Part shown: positions 24,269-32,508 of the stretch, piece after piece
How the letters are laid out: each line of letters starts with the position of its first letter
Numbering within the stretch: the first letter of the stretch is position 1
DNA from: Mycobacterium numidiamassiliense
GTDB taxonomy: Bacteria; Actinomycetota; Actinomycetes; Mycobacteriales; Mycobacteriaceae
Assembly: GCF_900157365.1 (NCBI RefSeq)
Contig: NZ_FUEZ01000004.1
Span: forward strand, 62,001-126,000
Length of the DNA: 64,000 bases
Reading direction: 5' to 3'
Notes under the pieces: model-generated
The model's database searches: none
What the model was told of the DNA's origin: nothing
Seen by the model: the letters and a program-made list of their open reading frames with translations, nothing else
Made by a program: the position numbers and the translations under genes

Positions 24269-26017
24269 GTGGCGATCTTCGGTCGGAAGACGGCGCGCCA
24301 GCGCCTCCGGAGAGCTACCCGGGAATCACTGGCGATGCCGGCCTTCAGCTCTCCCATCGATTGCACCCCGTGGGTGATCGGTGGGCTCTGGCCTGCCGAA
24401 CTATCGACGATCACCGACGAAAACGCCCCGCTCGCAGAGCATCTCAGGGCCGACCTGCAGCGGATTACCAGCAGAGCCAACGATGAGCTGAAGATGCTCA
24501 AGCGCGCCGGAATGGATGATGCGGCCCGCCATGCCGCGGAGGCCCGTGCCATCAACGAGGCCCGCGCCCACGCGGCGCGACGAGTCGAGTCGGCGATTCG
24601 CCATTTACGTGCGCGGAAGGCCCGCCCCGACTACCCGCGGTACCCGCCCAGACGGGCGGCTGAGCGTTTCCCGCACAGTGATCGCGACAAAACGGAAATC
24701 ATCCCCGTCGTTCCGGCGTTGCCGGAAACCTCCGCAGACGGGCCCATCGCGGACCGCACCGAGGTCATCCCGGTCCCGGCAACCGAGCATGCTGCCGACG
24801 AGCCGGCCGCGACGACTGAGGATGCCGAGACCGCCGTCATCCCGAAACTGTGGGCGGTCGAGCCGGTGCCGCCGGTCGATGACGACGACGAGGATACGGG
24901 CGGCCGGCATCGAATTTGGGGTGAGGAGGACGGCGAGCCGGCCGCCGCGCCGGACGCCCTGGAAACGCCGGCCCCGCCGGAACCGCCAGCGGTCGAAGCC
25001 GAACCCGAGACCACCCGGCTGGAAGCCCTCGCCCCACCCGAGGAGCCCGCGGACACCGGCTTAGACCCGTTGCTCGATCCGGTGCTGCCGGTCGATGACG
25101 ACGACGACGATACGGGCGGTCGGCATCGAATTTGGGGTGAGGAGGACGGTGAGCCGGCCGCCGCGGCGGAAGCGCCGGAACCGGAAGCGCCGGAGCCGCA
25201 GGCCCGACCGGACGCGGTGGTACTGCAGGCCGCGCCGGAGGCCGTCGAGCCCTTGGAAGCCGCCGTGCCGTTGGTGGACGGCGGGGACGCCGAGGTGCCG
25301 GAGAGTCCGTACGAGGTCGACGACGAGACCGGCGCGATCCCGGCAGTCGAGGAGCCGGCCGCCCCGGTTGCGACCGAATCCGACACCGAACGCCTGCAGC
25401 GGATCCTCGCGTTCGTGGTGCGCCAAGAACCGCAGCTGAACTGGGCGGTCGGCGATCGCGCTGACGGCACGACGGTGCTGGTCACCGACCTCGCCCACGG
25501 CTGGATACCGTCGGGCATCACCCTGCCGGCCGGCGTGCAATTGCTGGCACCGGCACGGCGCACCGGTAAAGCCTCCGCGATGCTCGGCGAAACGACGCGC
25601 TCGGCGACCTACACGCCAGGGGATCCGGTAGGCCGGCCGGCTGACTTCGCCGCGACGGAACCTTCGGTGCAGGCGCGAGAGCTGCCGGCGGTCGACGACA
25701 TGGGCTGGGAGCTGGGTCGAGTCACGCACTGGCGCGACGGATTGCCGCGGCTCGTCCACACGTTGGCCAAGGCCGCCACCGCTGGGACCGGCGTCGTCGA
25801 GGAAGAAGCCGACCTGCTGCGCGTCCACCTAGACACCGCCCGGTACCAGGTGCTGACGCAGTATCCCGACGCCGACCCCGCGCTTTTGCTCAACTGCCTC
25901 TTGCTGGCGGCGACCGAAAGCAGCGTCGCCGGCGATCCGATATCGGCGAACTACCACCTCGCCTGGTTCCAGAAGCTCAATGAACCGCCGGCCAGTCGGT
26001 GGAGCGCGGAGTCGTGA
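24269..26017 (+). CDS. ESX-associated acidic-linker protein, Rv0029/Rv3899c-like
   Basis: 582 residues, GTG start at 24269 (VAIFGRKTARQRLRR). Helical N-terminal domain (1-125, with SSPIDCTPWVIGGLWPAEL), a long acidic Pro/Glu/Asp linker (about 125-370) and a folded C-terminal domain (about 371-572, ERLQRILAFVVRQEPQLNWA, GWIPSGITLPAGVQLLAPAR) of the type shared, as I recall, by Rv0029, Rv2082 and Rv3899c. The linker holds a 25-residue duplication (203-227 and 275-299) and four T-x-x-I-P motifs at Thr142, 164, 188 and 354. Function unknown. Rv3899c lies beside the ESX-2 locus in M. tuberculosis. Confidence 0.82.
   Translation: MAIFGRKTARQRLRRATRESLAMPAFSSPIDCTPWVIGGLWPAELSTITDENAPLAEHLRADLQRITSRANDELKMLKRAGMDDAARHAAEARAINEARAHAARRVESAIRHLRARKARPDYPRYPPRRAAERFPHSDRDKTEIIPVVPALPETSADGPIADRTEVIPVPATEHAADEPAATTEDAETAVIPKLWAVEPVPPVDDDDEDTGGRHRIWGEEDGEPAAAPDALETPAPPEPPAVEAEPETTRLEALAPPEEPADTGLDPLLDPVLPVDDDDDDTGGRHRIWGEEDGEPAAAAEAPEPEAPEPQARPDAVVLQAAPEAVEPLEAAVPLVDGGDAEVPESPYEVDDETGAIPAVEEPAAPVATESDTERLQRILAFVVRQEPQLNWAVGDRADGTTVLVTDLAHGWIPSGITLPAGVQLLAPARRTGKASAMLGETTRSATYTPGDPVGRPADFAATEPSVQARELPAVDDMGWELGRVTHWRDGLPRLVHTLAKAATAGTGVVEEEADLLRVHLDTARYQVLTQYPDADPALLLNCLLLAATESSVAGDPISANYHLAWFQKLNEPPASRWSAES
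24875..24949 (+). repeat. Internal coding repeat, copy A
   Basis: Encodes VDDDDEDTGGRHRIWGEEDG followed by EPAAA (residues 203-227 of the Rv0029-like protein). Copy B at 25091-25165 differs by one residue and a few synonymous bases. Confidence 0.9.
25091..25165 (+). repeat. Internal coding repeat, copy B
   Basis: Residues 275-299, VDDDDDDTGGRHRIWGEEDG followed by EPAAA, 216 nt (72 codons) downstream of copy A in the same frame. Confidence 0.9.
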
Positions 26018-26072
26018 CCGAGCGTCACACAATGAATTGACGCTGGTTGGAGCGCTCGATGATACTGACATC

Positions 26073-26399
26073 GTGGCGGGGTCGGGCAGTCGCAGTGAGC
26101 GGAGCGACCTGAAAGATCGCGATCTCGTCGAAGCGGTGTTGCGTGAGCTGAGTGAGGCGGCCGACAAGTGGGAAGCCCTTGTTGCGCAGGCCGAGACGAT
26201 CACTTACAGCGTGGATTTGGGGGATATACGGGCGGTGGCAAATTCGGACGGCAAGTTGGTGGAGTTGGCGTTGCATCCGGACGTGATGAGCGGCTACGCC
26301 CATGCGGAGCTGGCTGACAGATTGAACCTCGCGATCGCGGCGCTGCGCGAGGAGGCGGAAGCCGAGAACCAGGCTAGATACGGTGGCGACCTGCACTGA
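26073..26399 (+). CDS. YbaB/EbfC-like small protein, Rv0030-position
   Basis: 108 residues from GTG 26073. The pattern SVDLGDIRAVANSDGKLVEL followed by ALHPDVM and a C-terminal helix (LADRLNLAIAALREEAEAEN) is that of YbaB/EbfC-like proteins, which occur in ESX loci (EspL type). The start is uncertain: a TTG at 26037 or an overlap with the previous gene from 25980 is also open, and no clear ribosome-binding site decides. The chosen length agrees with what I recall for Rv0030. It ends 51 bp before eccB. Confidence 0.65.
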   Translation: MAGSGSRSERSDLKDRDLVEAVLRELSEAADKWEALVAQAETITYSVDLGDIRAVANSDGKLVELALHPDVMSGYAHAELADRLNLAIAALREEAEAENQARYGGDLH

Positions 26400-26439
26400 C
26401 GTCGGTATGGATGCGGCAGGCCCGCATCGACCGCCGAAA

Positions 26440-26443
26440 GGAG
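26440..26443 (+). promoter_or_regulatory. Ribosome-binding site that decides the eccB start
   Basis: GGAG in GAAAGGAG lies 7 nt before the GTG at 26451 but only 1 nt before the ATG at 26445. Spacing therefore favours the GTG start, giving MPLNLSNRDQNSGH, the usual EccB N-terminus. Confidence 0.7.
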
Positions 26444-26450
26444 AATGACT

Positions 26451-27941
26451 GTGCCGCTCAATCTGTCCAACCGGGACCAGAACTCGGGGCACCTGTTTTA
26501 CAACCGGCGGTTGCGGGCGGCCATCACCCGGTTCTCGGTTCGGATGAAGCACGACGACCGCAAACAGCAGGCGGCGGTAGCGCTGTCGATCGTGCTCGTC
26601 GTCATCGGCATCGGCTGGATGGCCCTGCTTCATGTGATGAAGCCCGCGGGCCTGGTCGGTGAATCGGCCATCATCGGCGACCGGGATACCGGCGCCATTT
26701 ACGCGAAGATCAACGGGCGCCTGTACCCCGCGCTCAACCTGACGTCCGCGCGGCTGGCGGTCGGCAGCGCCGGTGCGCCCGCCTGGGTCAAGGCGAGCGA
26801 GATCGCGAAATACCCGACCGGCCCGATGATCGGGATTCCGGGCGCGCCGGACAGCCTGCCGATAACCCCGAGCTCGGTATCGGCATGGTCGGTGTGTGAC
26901 ACCGCGGCCACCCGGGGCAGCGGGACCGCGCCCCTGGTGACGTCGATCGCCGGCCAGCTGGCGCCCTCCGGCCGGTCGGCGCCCATGGGTCCGGCGCAAG
27001 CCATCCTCGCGACGCATCGCGGCGCGACGTACGTGATCTGGCGGGGGCAACGCTCCCGCATCGACCCGACCGACCGATCGGTCACCTTCAATCTCGGGCT
27101 TGATCCCGGGGTCACCTATCCGATCGAAATATCGAACGCTCTCTTCGACGCCATGCCATCGACGGAACCCCTTGTCCTGCCAGCTATTCCGGGTCACGGG
27201 ACACCGTCGCGGTTTCTGCCGGGCGTCGCGGTGGGCAGTGTGCTGGAAACCCGCGATGCGAGCGGCACCGTCAACGGTTTCTATGTGCTGCTGGCCGACG
27301 GCGTGCAGAAGATCACCAGCTTCGTCGCGGACCTGTTGCGGACCGCGAATTCCGAGGGTTCGACGACGCCGGCCCTGATTCCCCCGGACAAGCTGATTCA
27401 GATCCCGGTGATCGACGTGCTCGACGTGGATTATTACCCGTCCGGGAAGCTGGAATTCGTCGACACGTCCGCGAATCCGGCGACGTGCGTCGGCTGGGAG
27501 AAGCAGGCCGGCGACCCGCAGGCGCGGATCACTGTCTTCAGCGGGCGGGGCCTGCCGGTCCCGATCAGCATGGATTCGCATCTGGTGCATCTAGTCCGCG
27601 ACGACCGCGACCCCAATTCGGCTGAGGCGGAACAGACTTTGATGCTGCCTGGCGCGGCGAATTTCGTGACGACCACCAGTGGCGTGGCGACCGCGGACAG
27701 TCGGGAAAGCCTGTATTGGCTTTCGCCGCAAGGGGTTCGGTACGGAATTCAGTCGGATCATCCGACGCTGCAGGCGCTGGGGCTGGATCCGCGTCTCGCC
27801 GTGCAAGCGCCCTGGCCGATAGTGCGTACGTTCGCGGCCGGACCGGCGATAGGCCGCGAGGCCGCCCTGGTGGCGCGCGACGTGGTGACCGGCGGCGGTG
27901 CCGTGGCGCCCGTTCCCGATTCCAACCAAAACGGGGGGTAA
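26451..27941 (+). CDS. eccB: Type VII secretion core protein EccB (ESX-2 type)
   Basis: 496 residues. Short cytoplasmic N-terminus (MPLNLSNRDQNSGHLFYNRR ...), one transmembrane helix (about 41-62), and a large periplasmic domain made of the EccB repeat and central domains, with GDRDTGAIYAKINGRLYPAL and two conserved cysteines (SVCDTAA and ATCVGWEK). EccB is part of the ESX inner-membrane complex with EccC, EccD and EccE. Of the five M. tuberculosis paralogues it is closest to my recollection of EccB2 (Rv3895c), which shares AEIAKYPTGP..GIPGAP and AAVQAPWPLLRTFAAGPA-type blocks. Followed by eccC after 2 bp. Confidence 0.93.
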   Translation: MPLNLSNRDQNSGHLFYNRRLRAAITRFSVRMKHDDRKQQAAVALSIVLVVIGIGWMALLHVMKPAGLVGESAIIGDRDTGAIYAKINGRLYPALNLTSARLAVGSAGAPAWVKASEIAKYPTGPMIGIPGAPDSLPITPSSVSAWSVCDTAATRGSGTAPLVTSIAGQLAPSGRSAPMGPAQAILATHRGATYVIWRGQRSRIDPTDRSVTFNLGLDPGVTYPIEISNALFDAMPSTEPLVLPAIPGHGTPSRFLPGVAVGSVLETRDASGTVNGFYVLLADGVQKITSFVADLLRTANSEGSTTPALIPPDKLIQIPVIDVLDVDYYPSGKLEFVDTSANPATCVGWEKQAGDPQARITVFSGRGLPVPISMDSHLVHLVRDDRDPNSAEAEQTLMLPGAANFVTTTSGVATADSRESLYWLSPQGVRYGIQSDHPTLQALGLDPRLAVQAPWPIVRTFAAGPAIGREAALVARDVVTGGGAVAPVPDSNQNGG

Positions 27942-27943
27942 GG

Positions 27944-30900
27944 ATGTCCAAGCGAGGTTTCGTCCGAGGTGGCCGCAGGCCACCGCCGAACGTTCCGCCC
28001 GTGCGGATCGCGGTCGCCGCGCCGCTGGCGCTGCCCGAACGCGAGCCCCGCAACATCCTGGTGATGATTGCGCTGCCGGCGTTGCTGGTGGGAATCATCG
28101 GCACCCTGGTGGTGATGTACGCGTCGGGGATCCGGTCGCTGCAATCCGGCTTCTTCCCGATGATCGGTCTGGTCGGGTTCGGCACGCTGATGTTCAGCGG
28201 CCGCTTCGGGCGGGGACGCCGGATCTCCTGGGGCGAGCAGGAAAAGCAGCGCCGTAGTTATCTGCGCCAACTCGACGACGACCGCGACGAAGTCCAGCGC
28301 GCCGCGCAGGATCAGCGACGCAGCCAGCTGTTCGTGCACGGCGATCCGCAGAACCTGGACACCGTCATCGGCGGTCCGCGGATGTGGGAGCGACGCGGCA
28401 CCGACCCGGATTTCCTTGACGTCCGGCTGGGGATCGGCGTTCAGCAAGCCAGCGAGTCGGCGGTGTCGCTGCAGTGGCCCGACGTCCCGATCGGGGAAGA
28501 ACTCGAACCGGTAACCGGGGGCGCCCTAAGGGATTTCATCCTCGAGCAGAGCAAGATTCGCGGGATCGGCAAGGTGCTGAGCCTGCGCTCGAAGCCCGGA
28601 TTCAGCTTCATCGGCGACGAACCAAGCGAGCTGCACAGTTTCGCCCGCGCGATCATGTGCTCCCTTGCGGTCTATCACAGCCCCAGCGACGTCAAGCTCA
28701 TGGTGGTCACCCGGCATCCCGAGCAGTGGTCGTGGCTGGTGTGGCTGCCACACAATCAGCACGACGAGATGTTCGACGCATGTGGGTTGCGCCGGTTGGT
28801 GTTCACCTCGCCGACCGAGCTGGAAGAGGCGCTCGACGCCGAGCTGCACCGCAAGGGCCGGGGGCCATGGACTCCCCCGGTCGGATCCAGCCCCACCTCG
28901 ATGCCGTCGCCGATGGAATCACCAGCCGGGCTGGCGCTGGGCCCGCACTGGGTGATCGTCGACGACAACGTCGGCACACCCGAGCAGTGGGAAGGCGTGA
29001 CCGGGCAGAAGGGCATGGCCGGCATCACCGTGTTGCGGCTGGCGACGCGGGCCGGCGTCGGCGTCGGATTCGCCGACGACAGTGAACGTTTCGGCCTGCG
29101 CGAAGGGCGACTCACTCACCGCGGGACGTTCTACGCCGTCGCCGATATGCTCGCCGAGACCACCGCCAGCCGGTATGCCCGGGCACTCGCCCGCTGGTCT
29201 CCGATGAGTGCTGGGGAGTTGTCGGAGACTGACAGTCAGGGCGGTGAGCTGTTGCGGGCGCTGGGCATCAGCGATCCGCGCGAACTCGACGTCGACAGAC
29301 TCTGGGGCGAGAGCCGTGGACGCGGCGACCACAAATGGGCGATGATGCCCGTCGGCGTCAAGCAGGGCGGCGAGCTGCAGTACATCATATTGCGCGCCAA
29401 GGACTTTGGTGGCTTCGGCTTCCACTCGGTGGTGATCGGCACGTCCGGCTCGGGCAAGTCGGAGTACTTCCTGTCGCTGTGCACCGGGATCGCGCTGACC
29501 CACTCCCCCGAGTCGTTCATCGTGATCTTCGTCGATATGAAGTTCGAATCGGCGGCCCAAGACCTGCAAGGCTTTCCACACGTCGCGGGTTCGCTGTCCA
29601 ACCTGGGCAAGGACGACCGACATCTGGCCGAGCGGATGCGCAAGGCCGTCAACGGCGAGATCGCCAGGCGTTACCGGCTTTTCAACAAGGCCGGAGCGCG
29701 CGACGCCAACGAATACGAGGAGATGCGCCTGGCCGGACGGGATCTGGAACCGGTACCGATTCTGCTGGTGATCATCGACGAATACCTCGAGCTGTTCATT
29801 CACCACCCCGAGTGGATCGACCTGGTCATTCACATCGGGCAGGAGGGCCGCGGCTGTAATGTCTTCTTCACCCTCGGCGGTCAGCGCCTGGACCTGTCGT
29901 CGCTGAGTAAAGCCAAGAGCAACATCGCCTTTCGGGTTGCGCTGCGCGCCGAGACCGCGGAGGATTCCCGCGATGTGATCGGCAGTGACGCCGCGCTGCA
30001 TCTCCCGTCGAAGGAGAACGGGTACGCCTTGCTCAAGGTCGGGCCCCGCGACCTCGAGCAGTTCCGCTGCTTCTACGTGTCGGCCCCCTTCGTGGTGCCC
30101 AAGCGGGTCGTCAACGTGAACAAGACGGTGGACGTGAGCTTTTCCCAGCCGCGCGAACTCACCTGGGCGTATCAGCCGCTCAGCGACGCCGACAGCGAGG
30201 CCTTGGCCGTCGCCGATGAACCCGACGAACCCGACGAGTTCCTGTACCACGAGGACGGATTCCGGAAGAAGAAGCTGGTCGACGTCATCCGGGAATCGCT
30301 GTTGGCCAACCCGGCGCGCCCGCCGCACCAAATCTGGCTTCCCCCTTTGGAAGTCAGTCAGACGATGGACGCACTCGTGGGCGCCTGGCGGGGCAAACCG
30401 TGGTACGTAGACTACGGACAGAACCCGGGCCTGGTCTTCCCGGTCGGTGTGGTGGACATCCCCGAAGAGCACTCCCAGCGGGTGCACGCGATGGATATCG
30501 AGATGGACAACATCATGGTGGTCGCGACCGCTCAGCGCGGTAAGTCGACGACCCTGATGACCCTGGTGACCTCGGCGGCGTTGATGTACCGGCCCGAGCG
30601 GGTCACGTTCTTCTGCATCGGGGCCTCGCTGTACCCGGTCGAGGAACTGCCGCATGTCGCGTCCGTCGTCAGCCAGACAGATACGGAGGGGGTCTCGCGA
30701 ACCGTCGCCTCGATCGAGGCGCTGATCCTGGCTCGCGAGGCGTCGTTCAAGCAGTACCAAATCGACATCTCCGAATTCCGCGAGCGACGGTTCGGTACCG
30801 AACGCGAAGGTGCGACCGATCCCAACGACAAGTTCGGCGACGTCTTTCTGGTCGTCGACAACTTCAGCGACCTCTACGACAAGGACGCCCCCACCGGCGA

Positions 30901-32023
30901 TCGGCTGGTCACGATAGCCCGCCAGGGCCTGTCCTACGGGATACACATCATCACCAGCGCCACGGCGTGGCTGGTGGGCCAAAAGCAGCAGCTGGTCAAC
31001 GTGTCCAACGCGCGTATCCAACTGCGGTTGAGCAATCCCGACGAAACGCAGATGGGCGAGGGCTTCGACAAGAGAAAAGCCGCCCGCAACACGTTGGACC
31101 GGCCCGGGTTCGGCGTGACGCGAGAGGGCCACGAGTTGCTGGTGGGGTTGCCGGAGATCATTTCGGCGAGCGGCGAGCGCGTCACGACGCGCGAGCTTGG
31201 CGCCGTCATCGCCGACGTGACAGGTGCGGGCAGGCTGGAGAAGCTGGCCCGGCTGCCCGAGCGGATTCAGCTGGCCCAGGTCATCTCGGCGTTCGCCGAC
31301 AGCGAGGCGGCCTCCGACCCGCTCAACGTGCCGTTTGCGATCGGCGAAAGCGCCTTGCAGCCAACGTATTTACCGACGCGGTCGGTGCCCAACATGTTGG
31401 TGCTGGGCCGGCAGCGGTGCGGCAAGACCACGACCCTGGCCGCCTTCGGGCAGGCGATCATGAGCCAGCTCACCCCGGAGCAGGCGCAGATCACCATCAT
31501 CGACCCCAAGACGTCGCTGATCGGCAAAATCCAGGGTCCACATGTGCGCGCCTACGCCTACACGGCCGAGGACATCGACGTGGTCGTCGACGGGCTGGCA
31601 GCAATCCTGCGCGACCGCCTACCACCGTCGGGCCTGAGCCAGGAAGAGCTGATGCAGCGCAGTAACTGGGAAGGTCCGCATCATTTCCTGCTCATCGACG
31701 ACGAGCAGGAGCTGCGCCCGCACGGCGTCATCGGCAAGAACGCCGCGACCGCCCCGCTGTGGGGATTGATGGAACGCAGCCGCGAGATCGGGCTGCACGT
31801 GATCGCGTCGCGCTTGCCCGGCAACTGGGCCGGGGTGTCGGTGACCAATCCATTCCTGCAGAAGATGACCAGTTCGCGGGCGCCCACCCTATTCATGGAC
31901 AACGACCCGGCAGCTGTAAAGGTGTTCGGCCGGGTGAGCTCCCAGCAATTGCCTCCGGGGCGTGGCCTGCTGGTCACCAACGACGGAGCGATGGAAGGCG
32001 TGCTGGTCGGAGACCTCGACTAG
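27944..32023 (+). CDS. eccC: Type VII secretion ATPase EccC (ESX-2 type, unsplit)
   Basis: 1359 residues, all three FtsK/SpoIIIE ATPase domains in one chain. Two transmembrane helices (about 38-60 and 65-86). ATPase 1: Walker A GTSGSGKS (499-506), Walker B VIIDEY (609-614). ATPase 2: variant Walker A ATAQRGKS (861-868), VVDN (970-973) in place of Walker B DE. ATPase 3: GRQRCGKT (1155-1162), LLIDDE (1249-1254). EccC recognises substrates through domain 3 and powers export. Domain 2 and 3 sequences (FFCIGASLYPVEELPHVASV, SYGIHIITSATAWLVGQKQQ) are closest to what I recall of EccC2. ATG at 27944 with GGGGGGTAAGG upstream; the frame is open 76 codons further, inside eccB. Confidence 0.95.
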   Translation: MSKRGFVRGGRRPPPNVPPVRIAVAAPLALPEREPRNILVMIALPALLVGIIGTLVVMYASGIRSLQSGFFPMIGLVGFGTLMFSGRFGRGRRISWGEQEKQRRSYLRQLDDDRDEVQRAAQDQRRSQLFVHGDPQNLDTVIGGPRMWERRGTDPDFLDVRLGIGVQQASESAVSLQWPDVPIGEELEPVTGGALRDFILEQSKIRGIGKVLSLRSKPGFSFIGDEPSELHSFARAIMCSLAVYHSPSDVKLMVVTRHPEQWSWLVWLPHNQHDEMFDACGLRRLVFTSPTELEEALDAELHRKGRGPWTPPVGSSPTSMPSPMESPAGLALGPHWVIVDDNVGTPEQWEGVTGQKGMAGITVLRLATRAGVGVGFADDSERFGLREGRLTHRGTFYAVADMLAETTASRYARALARWSPMSAGELSETDSQGGELLRALGISDPRELDVDRLWGESRGRGDHKWAMMPVGVKQGGELQYIILRAKDFGGFGFHSVVIGTSGSGKSEYFLSLCTGIALTHSPESFIVIFVDMKFESAAQDLQGFPHVAGSLSNLGKDDRHLAERMRKAVNGEIARRYRLFNKAGARDANEYEEMRLAGRDLEPVPILLVIIDEYLELFIHHPEWIDLVIHIGQEGRGCNVFFTLGGQRLDLSSLSKAKSNIAFRVALRAETAEDSRDVIGSDAALHLPSKENGYALLKVGPRDLEQFRCFYVSAPFVVPKRVVNVNKTVDVSFSQPRELTWAYQPLSDADSEALAVADEPDEPDEFLYHEDGFRKKKLVDVIRESLLANPARPPHQIWLPPLEVSQTMDALVGAWRGKPWYVDYGQNPGLVFPVGVVDIPEEHSQRVHAMDIEMDNIMVVATAQRGKSTTLMTLVTSAALMYRPERVTFFCIGASLYPVEELPHVASVVSQTDTEGVSRTVASIEALILAREASFKQYQIDISEFRERRFGTEREGATDPNDKFGDVFLVVDNFSDLYDKDAPTGDRLVTIARQGLSYGIHIITSATAWLVGQKQQLVNVSNARIQLRLSNPDETQMGEGFDKRKAARNTLDRPGFGVTREGHELLVGLPEIISASGERVTTRELGAVIADVTGAGRLEKLARLPERIQLAQVISAFADSEAASDPLNVPFAIGESALQPTYLPTRSVPNMLVLGRQRCGKTTTLAAFGQAIMSQLTPEQAQITIIDPKTSLIGKIQGPHVRAYAYTAEDIDVVVDGLAAILRDRLPPSGLSQEELMQRSNWEGPHHFLLIDDEQELRPHGVIGKNAATAPLWGLMERSREIGLHVIASRLPGNWAGVSVTNPFLQKMTSSRAPTLFMDNDPAAVKVFGRVSSQQLPPGRGLLVTNDGAMEGVLVGDLD

Positions 32024-32145
32024 GCCCGGTCAGGGCGACTAGTCCGGCCGCAAAATAGGTGATTAGACACCCCCTCAGGGTGCCCATAGAATTAGGCAAT
32101 TCCGCGACATTTTCGCGGGCACAACTGGGTGGGAGTTCGGGCAAA

Positions 32146-32159
32146 AGGGGTATACCCCT
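32146..32159. promoter_or_regulatory. 14-bp perfect palindrome upstream of the PE-PPE pair
   Basis: AGGGGTATACCCCT in the 176-bp gap between eccC and the PE gene, 41 bp before the PE start. Likely an operator; the G/C block symmetry recalls sites of metal- or sulfur-sensing CsoR-type repressors, but the half-site order differs. A second hairpin, CCGCGA-N5-TCGCGG, lies at 32102-32118. Confidence 0.45.
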
Positions 32160-32199
32160 GTAGCTGCGACCAGCAATACGAATCACGGAGGGGCAAAAA

Positions 32200-32499
32200 A
32201 TGGGCGGTCTATTCCATATGGCTTCAGACGCCGTCGACCTGTCTGCGGTGACAGAGGGCGGCATCAGCGAAGAGATGGCCGCCACTACGGCCGCCGGAGC
32301 CGCGGCGCTCACCGGGGTGATGCCGATGGCGCCGGACGCCGACTCGGTGGAGTTCGCGGCTGCCCTGAACGCGGCGGGTGCGGCCTACCTGGCCACCGCG
32401 GCCGAGCACGCCGGCCAGCGCTCCGCGTTCGGTGGTGCTCAGGGCCTGGCCTCAGTTACCGGAGTCGCGGCCGACGCAGCGGGTTCGGACCTCTTGTAG
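32200..32499 (+). CDS. PE family protein (ESX-linked, short type)
   Basis: 99 residues, two helices without a PGRS tail, as in ESX-linked PE35/PE36-type proteins. Conserved features are AAALNAAGAAYLATAAEHAG. The only tyrosine is Tyr63 and position +4 is Ala, so the YxxxD/E type VII export signal is not present in this chain. It pairs with the PPE encoded 9 bp downstream. ATG at 32200 with GGAGGGG ahead; an alternative ATG lies six codons later. Confidence 0.85.
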   Translation: MGGLFHMASDAVDLSAVTEGGISEEMAATTAAGAAALTGVMPMAPDADSVEFAAALNAAGAAYLATAAEHAGQRSAFGGAQGLASVTGVAADAAGSDLL

Positions 32500-32508
32500 G
32501 CGGCTTAC

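Noticed and set aside
26025-27590. 521-residue open frame antisense to eccB (and its mirror)
   Set aside because: Same GC-frame effect; composition is Arg/Gly/His-rich and no motif is recognisable.
28919-31132. 737-residue open frame antisense to eccC (and its mirror at 44785-46998)
   Set aside because: A shadow of high third-position GC in eccC: His/Arg/Gly-rich composition, no domain, no ribosome-binding site.
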